Positions 1 to 8,669 of a stretch of DNA of 64,000 nucleotides are shown here, in pieces. The DNA lies in NCBI RefSeq assembly GCF_001278055.1, contig NZ_CP010802.1, positions 2,891,504 to 2,955,503 on the forward strand, written 5' to 3'. The first letter of the stretch is position 1. Each line of letters opens with the position of its first letter. Under the pieces are notes generated by a model. That model was not told the DNA's origin and ran no database searches. It saw only the letters and a list, made by a program, of their open reading frames with translations. This DNA comes from Desulfuromonas soudanensis (GTDB taxonomy: Bacteria > Desulfobacterota > Desulfuromonadia > Desulfuromonadales > WTL). Position numbers and translations under genes: made by a program.

Positions 1-3000
1 CGGGGGGAGGGAGGCGCGGCGGCGGGACGGGGTGCGGCACTGAGATGATCGACGATCTGCCCCAGGGTCTGAAGGGTGCCGAGATCTTCGGGACGCACCG
101 CCGGAGCGTCGGGGAGGCGCTCCTGCAGGGCCGAGAGGATCTCCACCCGCTTGATGGAGTCGATGCCGAGATCGGCGTCGAGACTCATCTCCAGCTCGAG
201 CATCTCCGCCGGATAGCCGGTCTTCTCGGCGATGACCGCAAGGAGGACTTCGGCGACCCGGCCGTTATCGACGGCAGGAGCGACGGGAGCCGGGGCGGCA
301 GAAGCGCTGGGAGCCGATGCGGCAGGCGCCATCCCGGCGCCGAGGTGGGCGACGATCTGCCCCAGGGTCTGCAGGGTGCCGAGATCCTCGGGACGCACCG
401 CCGGGGCGCCGGGGAGGCGCTCCTGCAGGGCCGAGAGGATCTCCACCCGCTTGATGGAGTCGATGCCGAGATCGGCGTCGAGACTCATCTCCAGCTCGAG
501 CATCTCCGCCGGATAGCCGGTCTTCTCGGCGATGACCGAGAGGAGGACTGCGGCGACCCGGCCGCCGTCGACGGCAGGAGCGACGGGAGCCGATGCACCA
601 GGCGCCATCCCGGCGCCGAGGTGGGCGACGATCTGCCCCAGGGTCTGCAGGGTACCGAGATCCTCGGGACGCACCGCGGGAGCGCCGGGGAGGCGCTCCT
701 GCAGGGCCGAGAGGATCTCCACCCGCTTGATGGAGTCGATGCCGAGATCGGCGTCGAGACTCATCTCCAGCTCGAGCATCTCTGCCGGGTACCCGGTCTT
801 CTCGGCGATGACCGCCAGCAGAACCTCGGCGACCCGGCCGTTATCGACGGCAGGAGCGACGGGCGCCGATGCACCAGGCGCCATCCCGGCGCCGAGGTGG
901 GCGACGATCTGCCCCAGGGTCTGCAGGGTGCCGAGATCCTCGGGACGCACCGCCGGGGCGCCGGGGAGGCGCTCCTGCAGGGCCGAGAGGATCTCCACCC
1001 GCTTGATGGAGTCGATGCCGAGATCGGCGTCGAGACTCATCTCCAGCTCGAGCATCTCCGCCGGATAGCCGGTCTTCTCGGCGATGACCGAGAGGAGGAC
1101 TGCGGCGACCCGGCCGCCGTCGACGGCCGGGGCCGGGGGAACGGCGGCAACCGGCGCGGCAGGAGCCAAAACGACCGGCGGAGCGACGGCTACTGGCGCG
1201 GTCCCCCTGGCGGGAGCCGGTGCGGCGACCGGTGCGGGGACCGGTTCCACGGCCGCCCCGCGGAAGGTGGGCGCCGGGACGGGGGCCCCGGAGAAGAGCT
1301 GGCGCTGCTGCTCGACCAGGGCCTGGAAGGTGCGGGTGGCCGACTCCTGCCCTTCGAGGAACTGCCGGTGGAGGCGGGAGGTCTGTTCCTGCAGGCTCTG
1401 TAACGCCTGCAGGCTCTGCCGGGTGAGGCTCAGCGCCTCCTGCAGAGCGGCCGGGGGCGCTGCGGCGGCGGAGCGGACCGGAGCCGCGGGCGCAGCGGGT
1501 ACGGCGGGTGAAGGCGGCGCTGCCGGCGCCGGCGAGTCGGCCCTCAGGACCCTGGGGGCCACCGCCGGACGGCGGGGGGGCGCCTTGAAATAGTTGGCGC
1601 CGCAGAGGGGGACGGTCATCCCCTTCTTTTTCGCCGGGGCCGAATCGCAGGCCGCGGCATACCCTTCATCCCAGAGGGAGAGGTCGAGGGGGTAGCCGAG
1701 GACGGAGAGCTCCCCGAGAACGCGGGCCAGGTCGTTGATCCCCGAGCGCTTGCCGCCGGAGGCGTCGATGGCGATCGCCCGATGGGGACGCTTGCCGAGG
1801 ATCGCCTTGACCATGCCGGTGAGACGGGCGCCGGGACCGACTTCGAGGAAGGTGCGGATGCCGGATTGATACATGTTTTCGATCTCGGCGACGAAATCGA
1901 CGGGGCTGGCAAGCTGGGACGCCAGAAGGTCCCGGGCCTTTTTCGCCGAGGCGGGATAGGGGTGGCCGCTGGTGTTGGAATAGACGGCGGCAGCGGATTT
2001 CTGGAAGGGGATCTCCTGCAGGCGTGCGGCGAAGGGGCCGGAGGCCTCGGCGACCAGGGCGCTGTGAAAGGCTGCGGCGACGGAGAGCGGCGTGCAGCGC
2101 AGACCCCGCTCGGACAGGAGAGCGGCCGCCCGGGCGATTTCGCTGCTGGCCCCGGAGAGGACCCCCTGGTCGGGGGTGTTGCGGTTGGCGAGGACCAGAT
2201 TGAGGGCGGTCTCGCCGAGGAACGCCTCGATCTCCCCGAGGGGGGCGGAGACCGCCAGCATCGAGCCGCGGTCCCCCTCCCCGGCCGCCATCAGCTCGCC
2301 GCGGAGGCGGGAGAGGGCGTGCAGAGAGGCGCTGTCGAAAGAGCCGGCGGCGGCCAGAGCGGTGAGTTCGCCGTAGCTGTGGCCGGCAAAAGCCTCGGCG
2401 GCGACGCCGAAGGAACCGAGGACGCGCAGGGCACCGAGGCTGACGGCGCCGAGAGCCGGCTGGGCGATCTCGGTGGCGCGCAGGGCGACCTCGTCGGCGG
2501 TGCGGGTCGCCGCATCGAAGGCCGGGTGGGGATAGATCCTCCCGGAGAGGGACGCAGCGCCGCCGGAAACGGCAAAGGCTTCGTCGGCCTCGCGGAGGGT
2601 TTCGAGAAAGGGGGGGAACTGGATTGCCAGATCCTTGAGCATCCCCGGGTACTGGGCTCCCTGGCCGGGGAAGAGGATCCCCAGCGGACCGGCGGCGTCT
2701 CCGGCAAAAAAGACGGTGCCGTCGGGAGCGCTCCACCCTTCGTTTCCGGCATTCTTCTCCAGCAGGGTCAGGGCGCTGGCGATCTGGAGCGCCGGATCGC
2801 TCAGTCCTTCTTCGAGAACCAAAGAGAGGCGGCAGGACAGGGCCGGATCGAAGGCGCTGCGGCAACGGGCGGCGGCCAGGCGCACCTCATGCCACGTCCC
2901 CGCGGCGGGAAAGGCCAGCAGGGCCGCCTTCAGAGCGGTGCGGTCGGCGGCGGAAAAGGGGACGAGCTGCACATCCCCCTTCCAGTCCGAGCCGGCTTTG

Positions 3001-4418
3001 ACGGGGCTGTATTCCTCGAGGAGGCAGTGGAAGTTGGCGCCGCCGAAACCGAGGGCGCTGACTCCGGCCCGGCGCGGATGGTTGCCCCGGGGGATCCAGG
3101 GGCGCGCCTCGGCATTGACGTAGAAGGGGGTCCTCCCCCTGGTCACCGCCTCCTGGGGCGTTTTGACCTTGATGGTGGGGGGGAGGGTTTTGTGATAAAG
3201 GGAGAGGGCGGCCTTGATGAGCCCCGCCGCACCGGAGGCGGCCTTGGTATGGCCGATCTGGCTCTTGACGGACCCGAGGGCGCACCAGGGGGAATCCCCC
3301 TCGCCGAAGACCTCCCGCAGGGCGTTGACTTCCACGGCGTCGCCGACCCGGGTGCCGGTGCCGTGGGCTTCGATCAGCTCGATGGTCGCAGGATCGACGT
3401 CCCCCTGCGCATAGGCGCGCTTGAGGGCCTTGGTCTGCCCGGCGGCGCTCGGCTCGTAAATGGCCGAGCCCCGGCCGTCGCTGGAGGAACCGAGCCCCTT
3501 GAGGACGGCATAGATCCGGTCGCCGTCGCGCTCGGCGTCGGCGAGGCGCTTGAGGACCAGGATCCCCAGCCCTTCGCCGAGGGTGGTGCCGTCGCCGTCG
3601 GCATCGAAGGGACGGGCGTGTCCCGAGGGGGAGAGGGCCGGGGTCTTGCTGAAGCAGGTGTACATGAAGATGTCGTTGAAGGTGTCGATCCCGCCGGTGA
3701 CCACCATGTCGGCCTTGCCGGTGGCCAGCTCGAGGGCGGCGAGGTTGAGGGCGGAGAGGGAGCTGCCGCAGGCGGCGTCGCAGACGCAGTTGGTGCCGCC
3801 GAAATTGAAGTGCTTGCTGATCCGTCCGGCGACCACGTTGCCGAGGAGTCCGGGAAAGGAGTTTTCCTGCCAGGGGACGTAGGCGTCGGAGATGCGCGCC
3901 ATGACGTCGGCGGCGACACCCTCCTCGACCCCGGCGTCCTTGAGGGCCTGGCGCCACTGGGGATGGCCGAGGCGGGAGGCCAGGGGGATGACGAGTTCCA
4001 GGGTGCCGGTGACCCCGAGAATGACGCTGACCTTTTCGCGGTCAAAGTCCCGCTCGGCACCGTATCCGGCGTCCTTTAAGGCCTGATCGACGATGAGCAG
4101 GCCGAGGAGCTGGGAGGTGTCGATCGCCTCCAGGGCGTTGGGGAGGACTCCGTACTCCATCGGATTGAAATCGACGGGGGAGAGGAAGCCGCCGTGCCTG
4201 GCGTAGACCCGGTCGGGGGACTTGGGGTCGGGATTGAAATAGTCCTCGGTCTTCCAGTGGCTCGGCGGCACCTCGGTGATGGCGTCGACGCCGTTTTTGA
4301 TGTTGGCCCAGTAGGCCTGGGGGTCGTTGGCTTTCGGAAAGAGGCAGCCGAGACCGACGATCGCCAGGGGGATGGATCCGGCGCTGTCGCCGCTGTATTT
4401 TTCGTGGTTTTTTTTCAA
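1..4418 (-). CDS. pfaA: PfaA-like polyunsaturated fatty acid / polyketide synthase, partial
   Basis: Iterative type I synthase, cut by the left window edge after about 1472 residues. The start is TTG at 4418, overlapping the pfaD stop (TTGA). Domain order: ketosynthase (residues ~10-440; CDAACGS with Cys217, EAHGTGT with His352, GHTKAASG with His390); acyltransferase (~560-850; LFPGQGAQ, then GHSYGE with Ser681); an Ala/Pro-rich linker (~880-1090); and four acyl carrier domains with DSIK phosphopantetheine serines at 1137, 1229, 1321 and 1421. KS-AT-multi-ACP is the PfaA architecture; ketoreductase and dehydratase parts, if any, lie beyond the edge. It is translationally coupled to pfaD. The product (PUFA, polyene hydrocarbon precursor or other lipid) cannot be told from this sequence. 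Confidence 0.93.
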   Translation of the reverse strand, partial: MKKNHEKYSGDSAGSIPLAIVGLGCLFPKANDPQAYWANIKNGVDAITEVPPSHWKTEDYFNPDPKSPDRVYARHGGFLSPVDFNPMEYGVLPNALEAIDTSQLLGLLIVDQALKDAGYGAERDFDREKVSVILGVTGTLELVIPLASRLGHPQWRQALKDAGVEEGVAADVMARISDAYVPWQENSFPGLLGNVVAGRISKHFNFGGTNCVCDAACGSSLSALNLAALELATGKADMVVTGGIDTFNDIFMYTCFSKTPALSPSGHARPFDADGDGTTLGEGLGILVLKRLADAERDGDRIYAVLKGLGSSSDGRGSAIYEPSAAGQTKALKRAYAQGDVDPATIELIEAHGTGTRVGDAVEVNALREVFGEGDSPWCALGSVKSQIGHTKAASGAAGLIKAALSLYHKTLPPTIKVKTPQEAVTRGRTPFYVNAEARPWIPRGNHPRRAGVSALGFGGANFHCLLEEYSPVKAGSDWKGDVQLVPFSAADRTALKAALLAFPAAGTWHEVRLAAARCRSAFDPALSCRLSLVLEEGLSDPALQIASALTLLEKNAGNEGWSAPDGTVFFAGDAAGPLGILFPGQGAQYPGMLKDLAIQFPPFLETLREADEAFAVSGGAASLSGRIYPHPAFDAATRTADEVALRATEIAQPALGAVSLGALRVLGSFGVAAEAFAGHSYGELTALAAAGSFDSASLHALSRLRGELMAAGEGDRGSMLAVSAPLGEIEAFLGETALNLVLANRNTPDQGVLSGASSEIARAAALLSERGLRCTPLSVAAAFHSALVAEASGPFAARLQEIPFQKSAAAVYSNTSGHPYPASAKKARDLLASQLASPVDFVAEIENMYQSGIRTFLEVGPGARLTGMVKAILGKRPHRAIAIDASGGKRSGINDLARVLGELSVLGYPLDLSLWDEGYAAACDSAPAKKKGMTVPLCGANYFKAPPRRPAVAPRVLRADSPAPAAPPSPAVPAAPAAPVRSAAAAPPAALQEALSLTRQSLQALQSLQEQTSRLHRQFLEGQESATRTFQALVEQQRQLFSGAPVPAPTFRGAAVEPVPAPVAAPAPARGTAPVAVAPPVVLAPAAPVAAVPPAPAVDGGRVAAVLLSVIAEKTGYPAEMLELEMSLDADLGIDSIKRVEILSALQERLPGAPAVRPEDLGTLQTLGQIVAHLGAGMAPGASAPVAPAVDNGRVAEVLLAVIAEKTGYPAEMLELEMSLDADLGIDSIKRVEILSALQERLPGAPAVRPEDLGTLQTLGQIVAHLGAGMAPGASAPVAPAVDGGRVAAVLLSVIAEKTGYPAEMLELEMSLDADLGIDSIKRVEILSALQERLPGAPAVRPEDLGTLQTLGQIVAHLGAGMAPAASAPSASAAPAPVAPAVDNGRVAEVLLAVIAEKTGYPAEMLELEMSLDADLGIDSIKRVEILSALQERLPDAPAVRPEDLGTLQTLGQIVDHLSAAPRPAAAPPSP
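46..1087. repeat. Four tandem near-identical ACP-coding repeats
   Basis: Each unit of roughly 190-200 bp encodes an acyl carrier domain around a DSIKRVEIL core. Units begin near 46, 340, 616 and 892. Spacing of the identical core is 300, 276 and 276 bp; the extra 24 bp is a longer Ala/Ser/Pro linker. Units 1 and 3 share one set of variants (VDNGRVAEVLLAVIAEK) and units 2 and 4 share another (VDGGRVAAVLLSVIAEK). Confidence 0.95.
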
Positions 4419-6058
4419 CTCAGATACTCCTTGATCCTTGCCGTTTCCAGGGGGGCAAGCAATTCGGAATCGGAGGGGAGTTCCATCCCCTGAAGGGAAA
4501 GCTGATTGGCGCGAAAAATCACCGCGGCGCCGAAGAGAAGATTCAGGGCCACGGTGACGACCTGGCGCCGGGACGGTTCCTCAAGAAAGGAGCCCCGGGC
4601 CCATTCGTTAAAGGCACCCATGGCCGGACCGCACCAGATCTGATAGTCGATGCGCCGCGACGACTCGCCGCGGTTGGCCCAGACCGGCGACTGGCCGAGA
4701 TACCAGCGAAAGACCAGGGCCATGCGGTATTTGGGGTCGCGCTCGGCCTTCTCCAGCTGGCGCGGGTCGCGCCGGGAAAAAAAAGTGCGCGTCTGGTCCC
4801 AGACGGTCTCCAGCGGCAGGCGAAAGACGGTCTTCTCCAGCTTCTGCCGCTCGAGGGCCGGGAGCTCGTCGATGCTGCCATGGAGCCGGTAGAGTTCGTA
4901 GAGCCGGGCGGCGCGCATGGAGAACATGGTGCCGCGCTTGAGCACCTGAACGTTGACCCCCATCTCGAACATGTCTCCCGAGGGCGCCATGGTGATGTCG
5001 GCCTGACGGGTTTCTGCCAGAAGCTGCCGCACTTCGTCACAGGTTCCCGACTCGACACAGGCCTGGTTGACCGAACCGGTGACCAGGTAGGCGGCCCCCA
5101 TGACGAAGGCGGCGGCCGCCGAGGCCGGGGTGGAAATCCCGCCGCCGAGGCCGATTCGCAGCCGCTGCCGATAGCCGTGGCGGTCCTGGAACTCCTGCCG
5201 GAGAGCGCGAATCGACGGAAAGAGGGAGATGGCCGGGCGGTTGTCGGTGTGACCGCCGGAATCCGCTTCCACCGTCACGTCCTGGGCCATGGGGATGGAG
5301 GCGGCCAGCTCGGCCTGCTCTTTCGACAAATCCCCCGCAGCAACGAGTGCCTGCAAAAAGCGCTCCGGCGGCGGAGCGAAGAACTTGGCGGCGACCTCTT
5401 CCCGGGAGATCTTGGCGATGACCCGGTTGGGGGTGACGATCTCCCCCGACGGATCGCGGTAGATGCCGTGGGTGCGAAAACGCACCACCGGCAGGGTGAG
5501 GTCGAGAAAGGCGGAGGCCTCGATGAGAGCAATGCCGCGGCGCAGGTAGAGATCGACCAGGGCCTCCTCGAGCTGCGGCTCGTTGGGGCTGTGAATCAGG
5601 TTGACCCCGAAGGGGATCGCCTCCGGACCCGACTGCAGCTCGGCAAGGGCGTCCTCGACTTCCTCGAGGGGGAGGCCGGCGGCGCCGAAAAAGCCGAGCA
5701 TCCCCGCATCCCCAAGGGCGCGGACCATGGCGACGGAGCTGATCCCCTTGGCCATGGAACCGCCGATGTAGGGGTAGCGCAGGCCGTGGTCCCGGCAGAA
5801 ACCGGGATCGCCGAGGCTCTCGAGGGGACAGGCCGGGATCATCCCCACAAAGGGGAGGAGTTCGGCGTCTCCCGCGGTGGCCTGGGGGGATACGAACCCG
5901 GAGCGGAGCTCGACTCCCGAGGCGGCCGCGGTGAGAAAGAGCGGAGAATCCAGACGGCGCAGGGCCTCCAGCAAGGCGGCGCCGACGGCGGACCCGGATG
6001 ACAGCAGAGGGTAAAAGAGCCCCAGGGGTTGGCGATGGTTCAACGGTTGACGATCCAA
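4415..6058 (-). CDS. pfaD: PfaD-like trans-acting enoyl reductase
   Basis: FMN-dependent enoyl reductase of the PfaD / 2-nitropropane dioxygenase fold, which acts in trans on PUFA-synthase intermediates. Visible signatures: IGGSMAKGISS near the N-terminus, the segment EADSGGHTDNRP, the glycine-rich phosphate loop GLGGGISTP, and GAAYLVTGSVNQACVESGT. The frame stays open upstream to a TTG at 6202, but that codon directly abuts its GAGGAG. The TTG at 6058 has AAGGAG nine bases upstream and gives 547 residues, near the family's usual ~540, so I prefer it. The stop overlaps the pfaA start, so the two are co-translated. Canonical pfa operons place pfaD after pfaA-C; here it comes first. Confidence 0.9.
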   Translation of the reverse strand: MDRQPLNHRQPLGLFYPLLSSGSAVGAALLEALRRLDSPLFLTAAASGVELRSGFVSPQATAGDAELLPFVGMIPACPLESLGDPGFCRDHGLRYPYIGGSMAKGISSVAMVRALGDAGMLGFFGAAGLPLEEVEDALAELQSGPEAIPFGVNLIHSPNEPQLEEALVDLYLRRGIALIEASAFLDLTLPVVRFRTHGIYRDPSGEIVTPNRVIAKISREEVAAKFFAPPPERFLQALVAAGDLSKEQAELAASIPMAQDVTVEADSGGHTDNRPAISLFPSIRALRQEFQDRHGYRQRLRIGLGGGISTPASAAAAFVMGAAYLVTGSVNQACVESGTCDEVRQLLAETRQADITMAPSGDMFEMGVNVQVLKRGTMFSMRAARLYELYRLHGSIDELPALERQKLEKTVFRLPLETVWDQTRTFFSRRDPRQLEKAERDPKYRMALVFRWYLGQSPVWANRGESSRRIDYQIWCGPAMGAFNEWARGSFLEEPSRRQVVTVALNLLFGAAVIFRANQLSLQGMELPSDSELLAPLETARIKEYLS

Positions 6059-6424
6059 GAACAAAACTCCTTGGGCAGGTGTCACTCTTTTGACCCGGCA
6101 AGAGGCGGGTCGGCCAAAGAAGAGCTGGGGCCCGACAGGCGGCAGGAAGGACGGTTCCTCCCCGAGGGACCCCGAAGCCTGCGAAGCGACGGCAGCCACC
6201 AACTCCTCGGCTACAAATCGTGTATTATTTCATTTTGCACCGGCAATGGCAAAGGGTTTATGCACACCCTCCTACCCTTCCGGGATCATTGGGTTCCCGC
6301 CGCCACAAGCACTTACACCCTGCACCCGAAACCTTTACGGAGGAACGGCAGGGGGTGCCGACCGGGAAAAGGGATTGACAACCCCAGCCAATTCAGTTAA
6401 ATACATGGGCCTCAAAGCAAAAAT
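6059..6424. other. Intergenic region upstream of pfaD
   Basis: About 366 bases between the pfaD start and tRNA-Thr. The first 144 bases are open in the pfaD frame and could be an N-terminal extension. An A/T-rich stretch around 6220-6245 is the likeliest place for the pfaD promoter, but no convincing -35/-10 pair could be assigned. I see no RNA gene or operator here. Confidence 0.4.
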
Positions 6425-6500
6425 GCCGCTATAGCTCAGCTGGTAGAGCAGCTCACTCGTAATGAGCAGGTCGTCCGTTCAAATCGGATTAGCGGCTCCA
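6425..6500 (+). tRNA. tRNA-Thr (anticodon CGT)
   Basis: Complete cloverleaf: the 7-bp acceptor stem GCCGCTA pairs with TAGCGGC; D-arm GCTC/GAGC; anticodon stem GCTCA/TGAGC enclosing the loop CTCGTAA; T-arm with TTCAAAT loop. The CCA tail is encoded (6498-6500). Decodes ACG. Confidence 0.97.
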
Positions 6501-6508
6501 GACAACCG

Positions 6509-6540
6509 CAGGGGTTCATGTCGCAGGACATGAACCCCTG
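6509..6540 (+). terminator. Hairpin downstream of tRNA-Thr
   Basis: Perfect 14-bp stem (6509-6522 with 6527-6540) and a GCAG tetraloop, nine bases after the tRNA. The following bases are TTGCGTT rather than a long T-run, so it may act as a processing or termination hairpin. Confidence 0.65.
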
Positions 6541-6649
6541 TTGCGTTCCCCCCCTCCCCCTCCCCTGCGGGAGAGGTGCAATCCTGCGCATTCTGTGTTT
6601 TAATATACTTTGACATAGTGAACATTGCACAGGAAAGGGGACCCGGCCG

Positions 6650-7552
6650 GTGATAAATTCCCACGACCTCTACAGGGAGCTTCTCGAACAGATTCACGAC
6701 GGGGTCTACTTCGTCGACACCGAACGGCGCATCCTCTTCTGGAACCGCGGCGTGGAGCGGCTCACCGGGTTCGGGCGAAACGAAGTGATGAATCACTTCT
6801 GCCATGACAACCTCCTCAGGCACGTGGACGGCAACGGCACTTTTCTTTGCCAGGACGGGTGCCCCCTGCAGAAAACCATCGAGGACGGCCAGTCCCGGGA
6901 GGCTGAGGTCTTTCTCCATCACAAGGATGGTCACCGGGTCCCCGTTCATGTGCGCGTGACGCCGGTGCGCAACGCCGCCGGGGTGATCACCGGGGCGGTG
7001 GAACTTTTTAACGACAACTCCTTCCGGCATTCGTACAACGAACGGATCCGCGAGCTCGAAGACCTGGCCCTTCTCGACCCCCTCACCCGCCTCGCCAATC
7101 GCCGTTTTCTTGAAGATCACCTGGAACAGCAGATCAAGGAAATCGACCGGTACAAACTCTCGATCGGCCTGGTCTTTCTCGACATCGACCACTTCAAGCA
7201 GTTCAACGACCGCTACGGACACGACTGCGGCGACCTGGTCCTGAAAACCGTGGCCCGCACCCTGAGCGGCAACGGTCGTGCCTTCGACGTCTTCGGCCGC
7301 TGGGGGGGGGAGGAATTCATCGGCGTGCTGCGCAATATCGACGGCGACGCCCTGCGGCATGCGGCCGAGAAGTTCCGTACCCTGATCGCCACCTCGAGCG
7401 TCCCCTGGCAGGGGGAGGCGCTGTCGGTCACCGCCTCCTTCGGCGCCACCCTCCTCACCGACGAGGACACCCCCTCCTCGGGCCTGCAACGCGTCGACCG
7501 CCTCATGTACCTGAGCAAGGAGGGGGGACGCAACCGCGTCACCTTCGGTTAG
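6650..7552 (+). CDS. PAS-GGDEF diguanylate cyclase
   Basis: Predicted cytoplasmic sensor of 300 residues that makes c-di-GMP. An N-terminal PAS domain (~8-125) is followed by a GGDEF domain (~135-300) with the active-site variant GGEEF at 219-223 and a product-inhibition RxxD (RAFD, 210-213) exactly five residues before it. The substrate-binding Asn and Asp (FND...CGD) are intact, so catalysis is expected. Start is GTG with AGGAAAGGGG upstream. No transmembrane segment is visible. The PAS domain has a few cysteines but no recognisable heme motif, so the signal is unknown. The gene stands alone, bounded by hairpins at both ends. Confidence 0.92.
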   Translation: MINSHDLYRELLEQIHDGVYFVDTERRILFWNRGVERLTGFGRNEVMNHFCHDNLLRHVDGNGTFLCQDGCPLQKTIEDGQSREAEVFLHHKDGHRVPVHVRVTPVRNAAGVITGAVELFNDNSFRHSYNERIRELEDLALLDPLTRLANRRFLEDHLEQQIKEIDRYKLSIGLVFLDIDHFKQFNDRYGHDCGDLVLKTVARTLSGNGRAFDVFGRWGGEEFIGVLRNIDGDALRHAAEKFRTLIATSSVPWQGEALSVTASFGATLLTDEDTPSSGLQRVDRLMYLSKEGGRNRVTFG

Positions 7553-7585
7553 CCCCCCGGCGCCCGGAGAGAGACAAATGAGCAG

Positions 7586-7624
7586 AAGCGGCTTCCGGAG
7601 ATCCCTCCGGAAGCCGCTTTTTTT
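7586..7624. terminator. Bidirectional terminator
   Basis: A 14-bp GC-rich stem (AAGCGGCTTCCGGA and its complement) followed by seven T residues. It separates the PAS-GGDEF gene from the convergent gene ending at 7671. Confidence 0.9.
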
Positions 7625-7670
7625 CGCGCCAGGCCAGCAGCCGCAAAAGTCGCCCCTGTCCCGCCGGCCC

Positions 7671-8147
7671 CTACCCCCTGAGAAGGGAGCGCCGCTGGCG
7701 ATAGAGTTCATCGATCTCCGCCACCCCTTCATCGAGGAGATCGAGGTTCCGCTCGATCGCCGCAGGGGCCCTGGCCCATTCCATCTCCTCGAGGGGGGTA
7801 TGAAGGCCGGCGATCTTTTCCAGAAGGACCAGATCGAAATCCAGAATGCGCTCTTCTCCTTCGGGCGAGAGTTCGGCACTGCTCCCCGTATCGTCGTCGC
7901 CGGTGGATATCTCCGCCTTGAGAAAAGCGAGGGTCTTCAGGGTGGCCGCCAGCTTGCCGTGCAGTTCCCCGCCGGTTTCACGGCCGAAGATGAAGTCGGC
8001 CAGACGATCCCGCACCTTCTCGAGTTCGGCCGCCAGGTACCGGCGCAGCAGGAGATCGGTTTGGCCGCGGCGAACCGACCGATATCCCTGGAAGCCGGGG
8101 ATATGTTCGCCGAGCCGTTCGGTCTTGTGTCGCGGGTCGAGCTTCAT
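7671..8147 (-). CDS. Hypothetical protein, helical, 158 residues
   Basis: Soluble, highly charged, probably all-helical protein. It starts MKLDPRHKTERLGEH and carries long Leu/Glu/Arg-rich segments suited to coiled-coil or helical-bundle packing (for example EIDELYRQRRSLL near the C-terminus). No signal peptide, membrane segment or catalytic motif is visible and I do not recognise the family. It is followed on the same strand by nothing close; the GGQ protein gene lies upstream (74-base gap), so the two could be co-transcribed. Confidence 0.7.
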   Translation of the reverse strand: MKLDPRHKTERLGEHIPGFQGYRSVRRGQTDLLLRRYLAAELEKVRDRLADFIFGRETGGELHGKLAATLKTLAFLKAEISTGDDDTGSSAELSPEGEERILDFDLVLLEKIAGLHTPLEEMEWARAPAAIERNLDLLDEGVAEIDELYRQRRSLLRG

Positions 8148-8221
8148 GAAACCCTCCCTCCTCCGGCCATTCCCTTCAACATTAGCAGAGGGGACGAGGG
8201 TGTCAACGAACCTCTGGGAGC

Positions 8222-8542
8222 CTAGTCCTCCACCTTCCCCCGTCCCCGCTTCACCTCGGAACGCTGCTTCTTCTCGCCGAGGCGCCGCTCCCTTGCACCC
8301 CGTCCCGGCTTGGTGGGGACCCGCTTTTTCTGCCGGCGGTTCAGGGCGGCGAGGCGCTCGCGCAGCCGCTCCAGTGCCCGTTCGCGGTTTTCATGCTGGG
8401 AACGGGATTCGGTGGCGGTGACGAGAATCCCCGTCGGCAGGTGCTTGATGCGCACCGCCGACTCGGTCTTGTTCTTTTTCTGCCCCCCCGGCCCGGAGGC
8501 CCGGTAAAAGGTCACCACCAGGTCTTTGTCGCTGATCTCCAA
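8222..8542 (-). CDS. Small GGQ release-factor-like protein (ribosome rescue)
   Basis: A 106-residue protein consisting of the class I release-factor catalytic domain only. The GGQ peptidyl-tRNA hydrolysis motif sits in [17 protein letters not shown], followed by a very basic C-terminal tail ([24 protein letters not shown]). Codon-recognition domains are absent. This matches the ArfB/YaeJ or ICT1/C12orf65-like group that frees peptides from stalled ribosomes; the basic tail would enter the mRNA channel. Start is TTG with AGGAAAG upstream. Whether it is a true ArfB orthologue or a separate short RF-like family cannot be settled from the motif alone. Confidence 0.85.
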   Translation of the reverse strand: MEISDKDLVVTFYRASGPGGQKKNKTESAVRIKHLPTGILVTATESRSQHENRERALERLRERLAALNRRQKKRVPTKPGRGARERRLGEKKQRSEVKRGRGKVED

Positions 8543-8669
8543 GGTCTTTCCTCTCTCTGCCGGCTAACTGCTGGAATTTTCTCTTCATCCATGTTAGAAG
8601 GAAAAGGGCGTCGGGGCAAGGTCCCCGATCCCCCAACCCTTCAATTCTTTCCCACGGAGTGCCGCCGCC

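Noticed and set aside
46-1087. CRISPR-like regular repeats
   Set aside because: Spacing is 276-300 bp and the repeats encode ACP domains; there are no short palindromic repeats or variable spacers.
45-1403. Plus-strand 452-codon repetitive open frame looking like a tandem-repeat protein
   Set aside because: It is the antisense reading of the four ACP repeats; the minus strand encodes DSIK ACP motifs in frame with pfaA.
1782-4079. Very long open frame on the plus strand opposite pfaA (765 codons)
   Set aside because: It is antisense to a clear KS-AT coding region, is low-complexity (Gly/Ala/Asp-rich) and has no domain; a GC-skew shadow frame.
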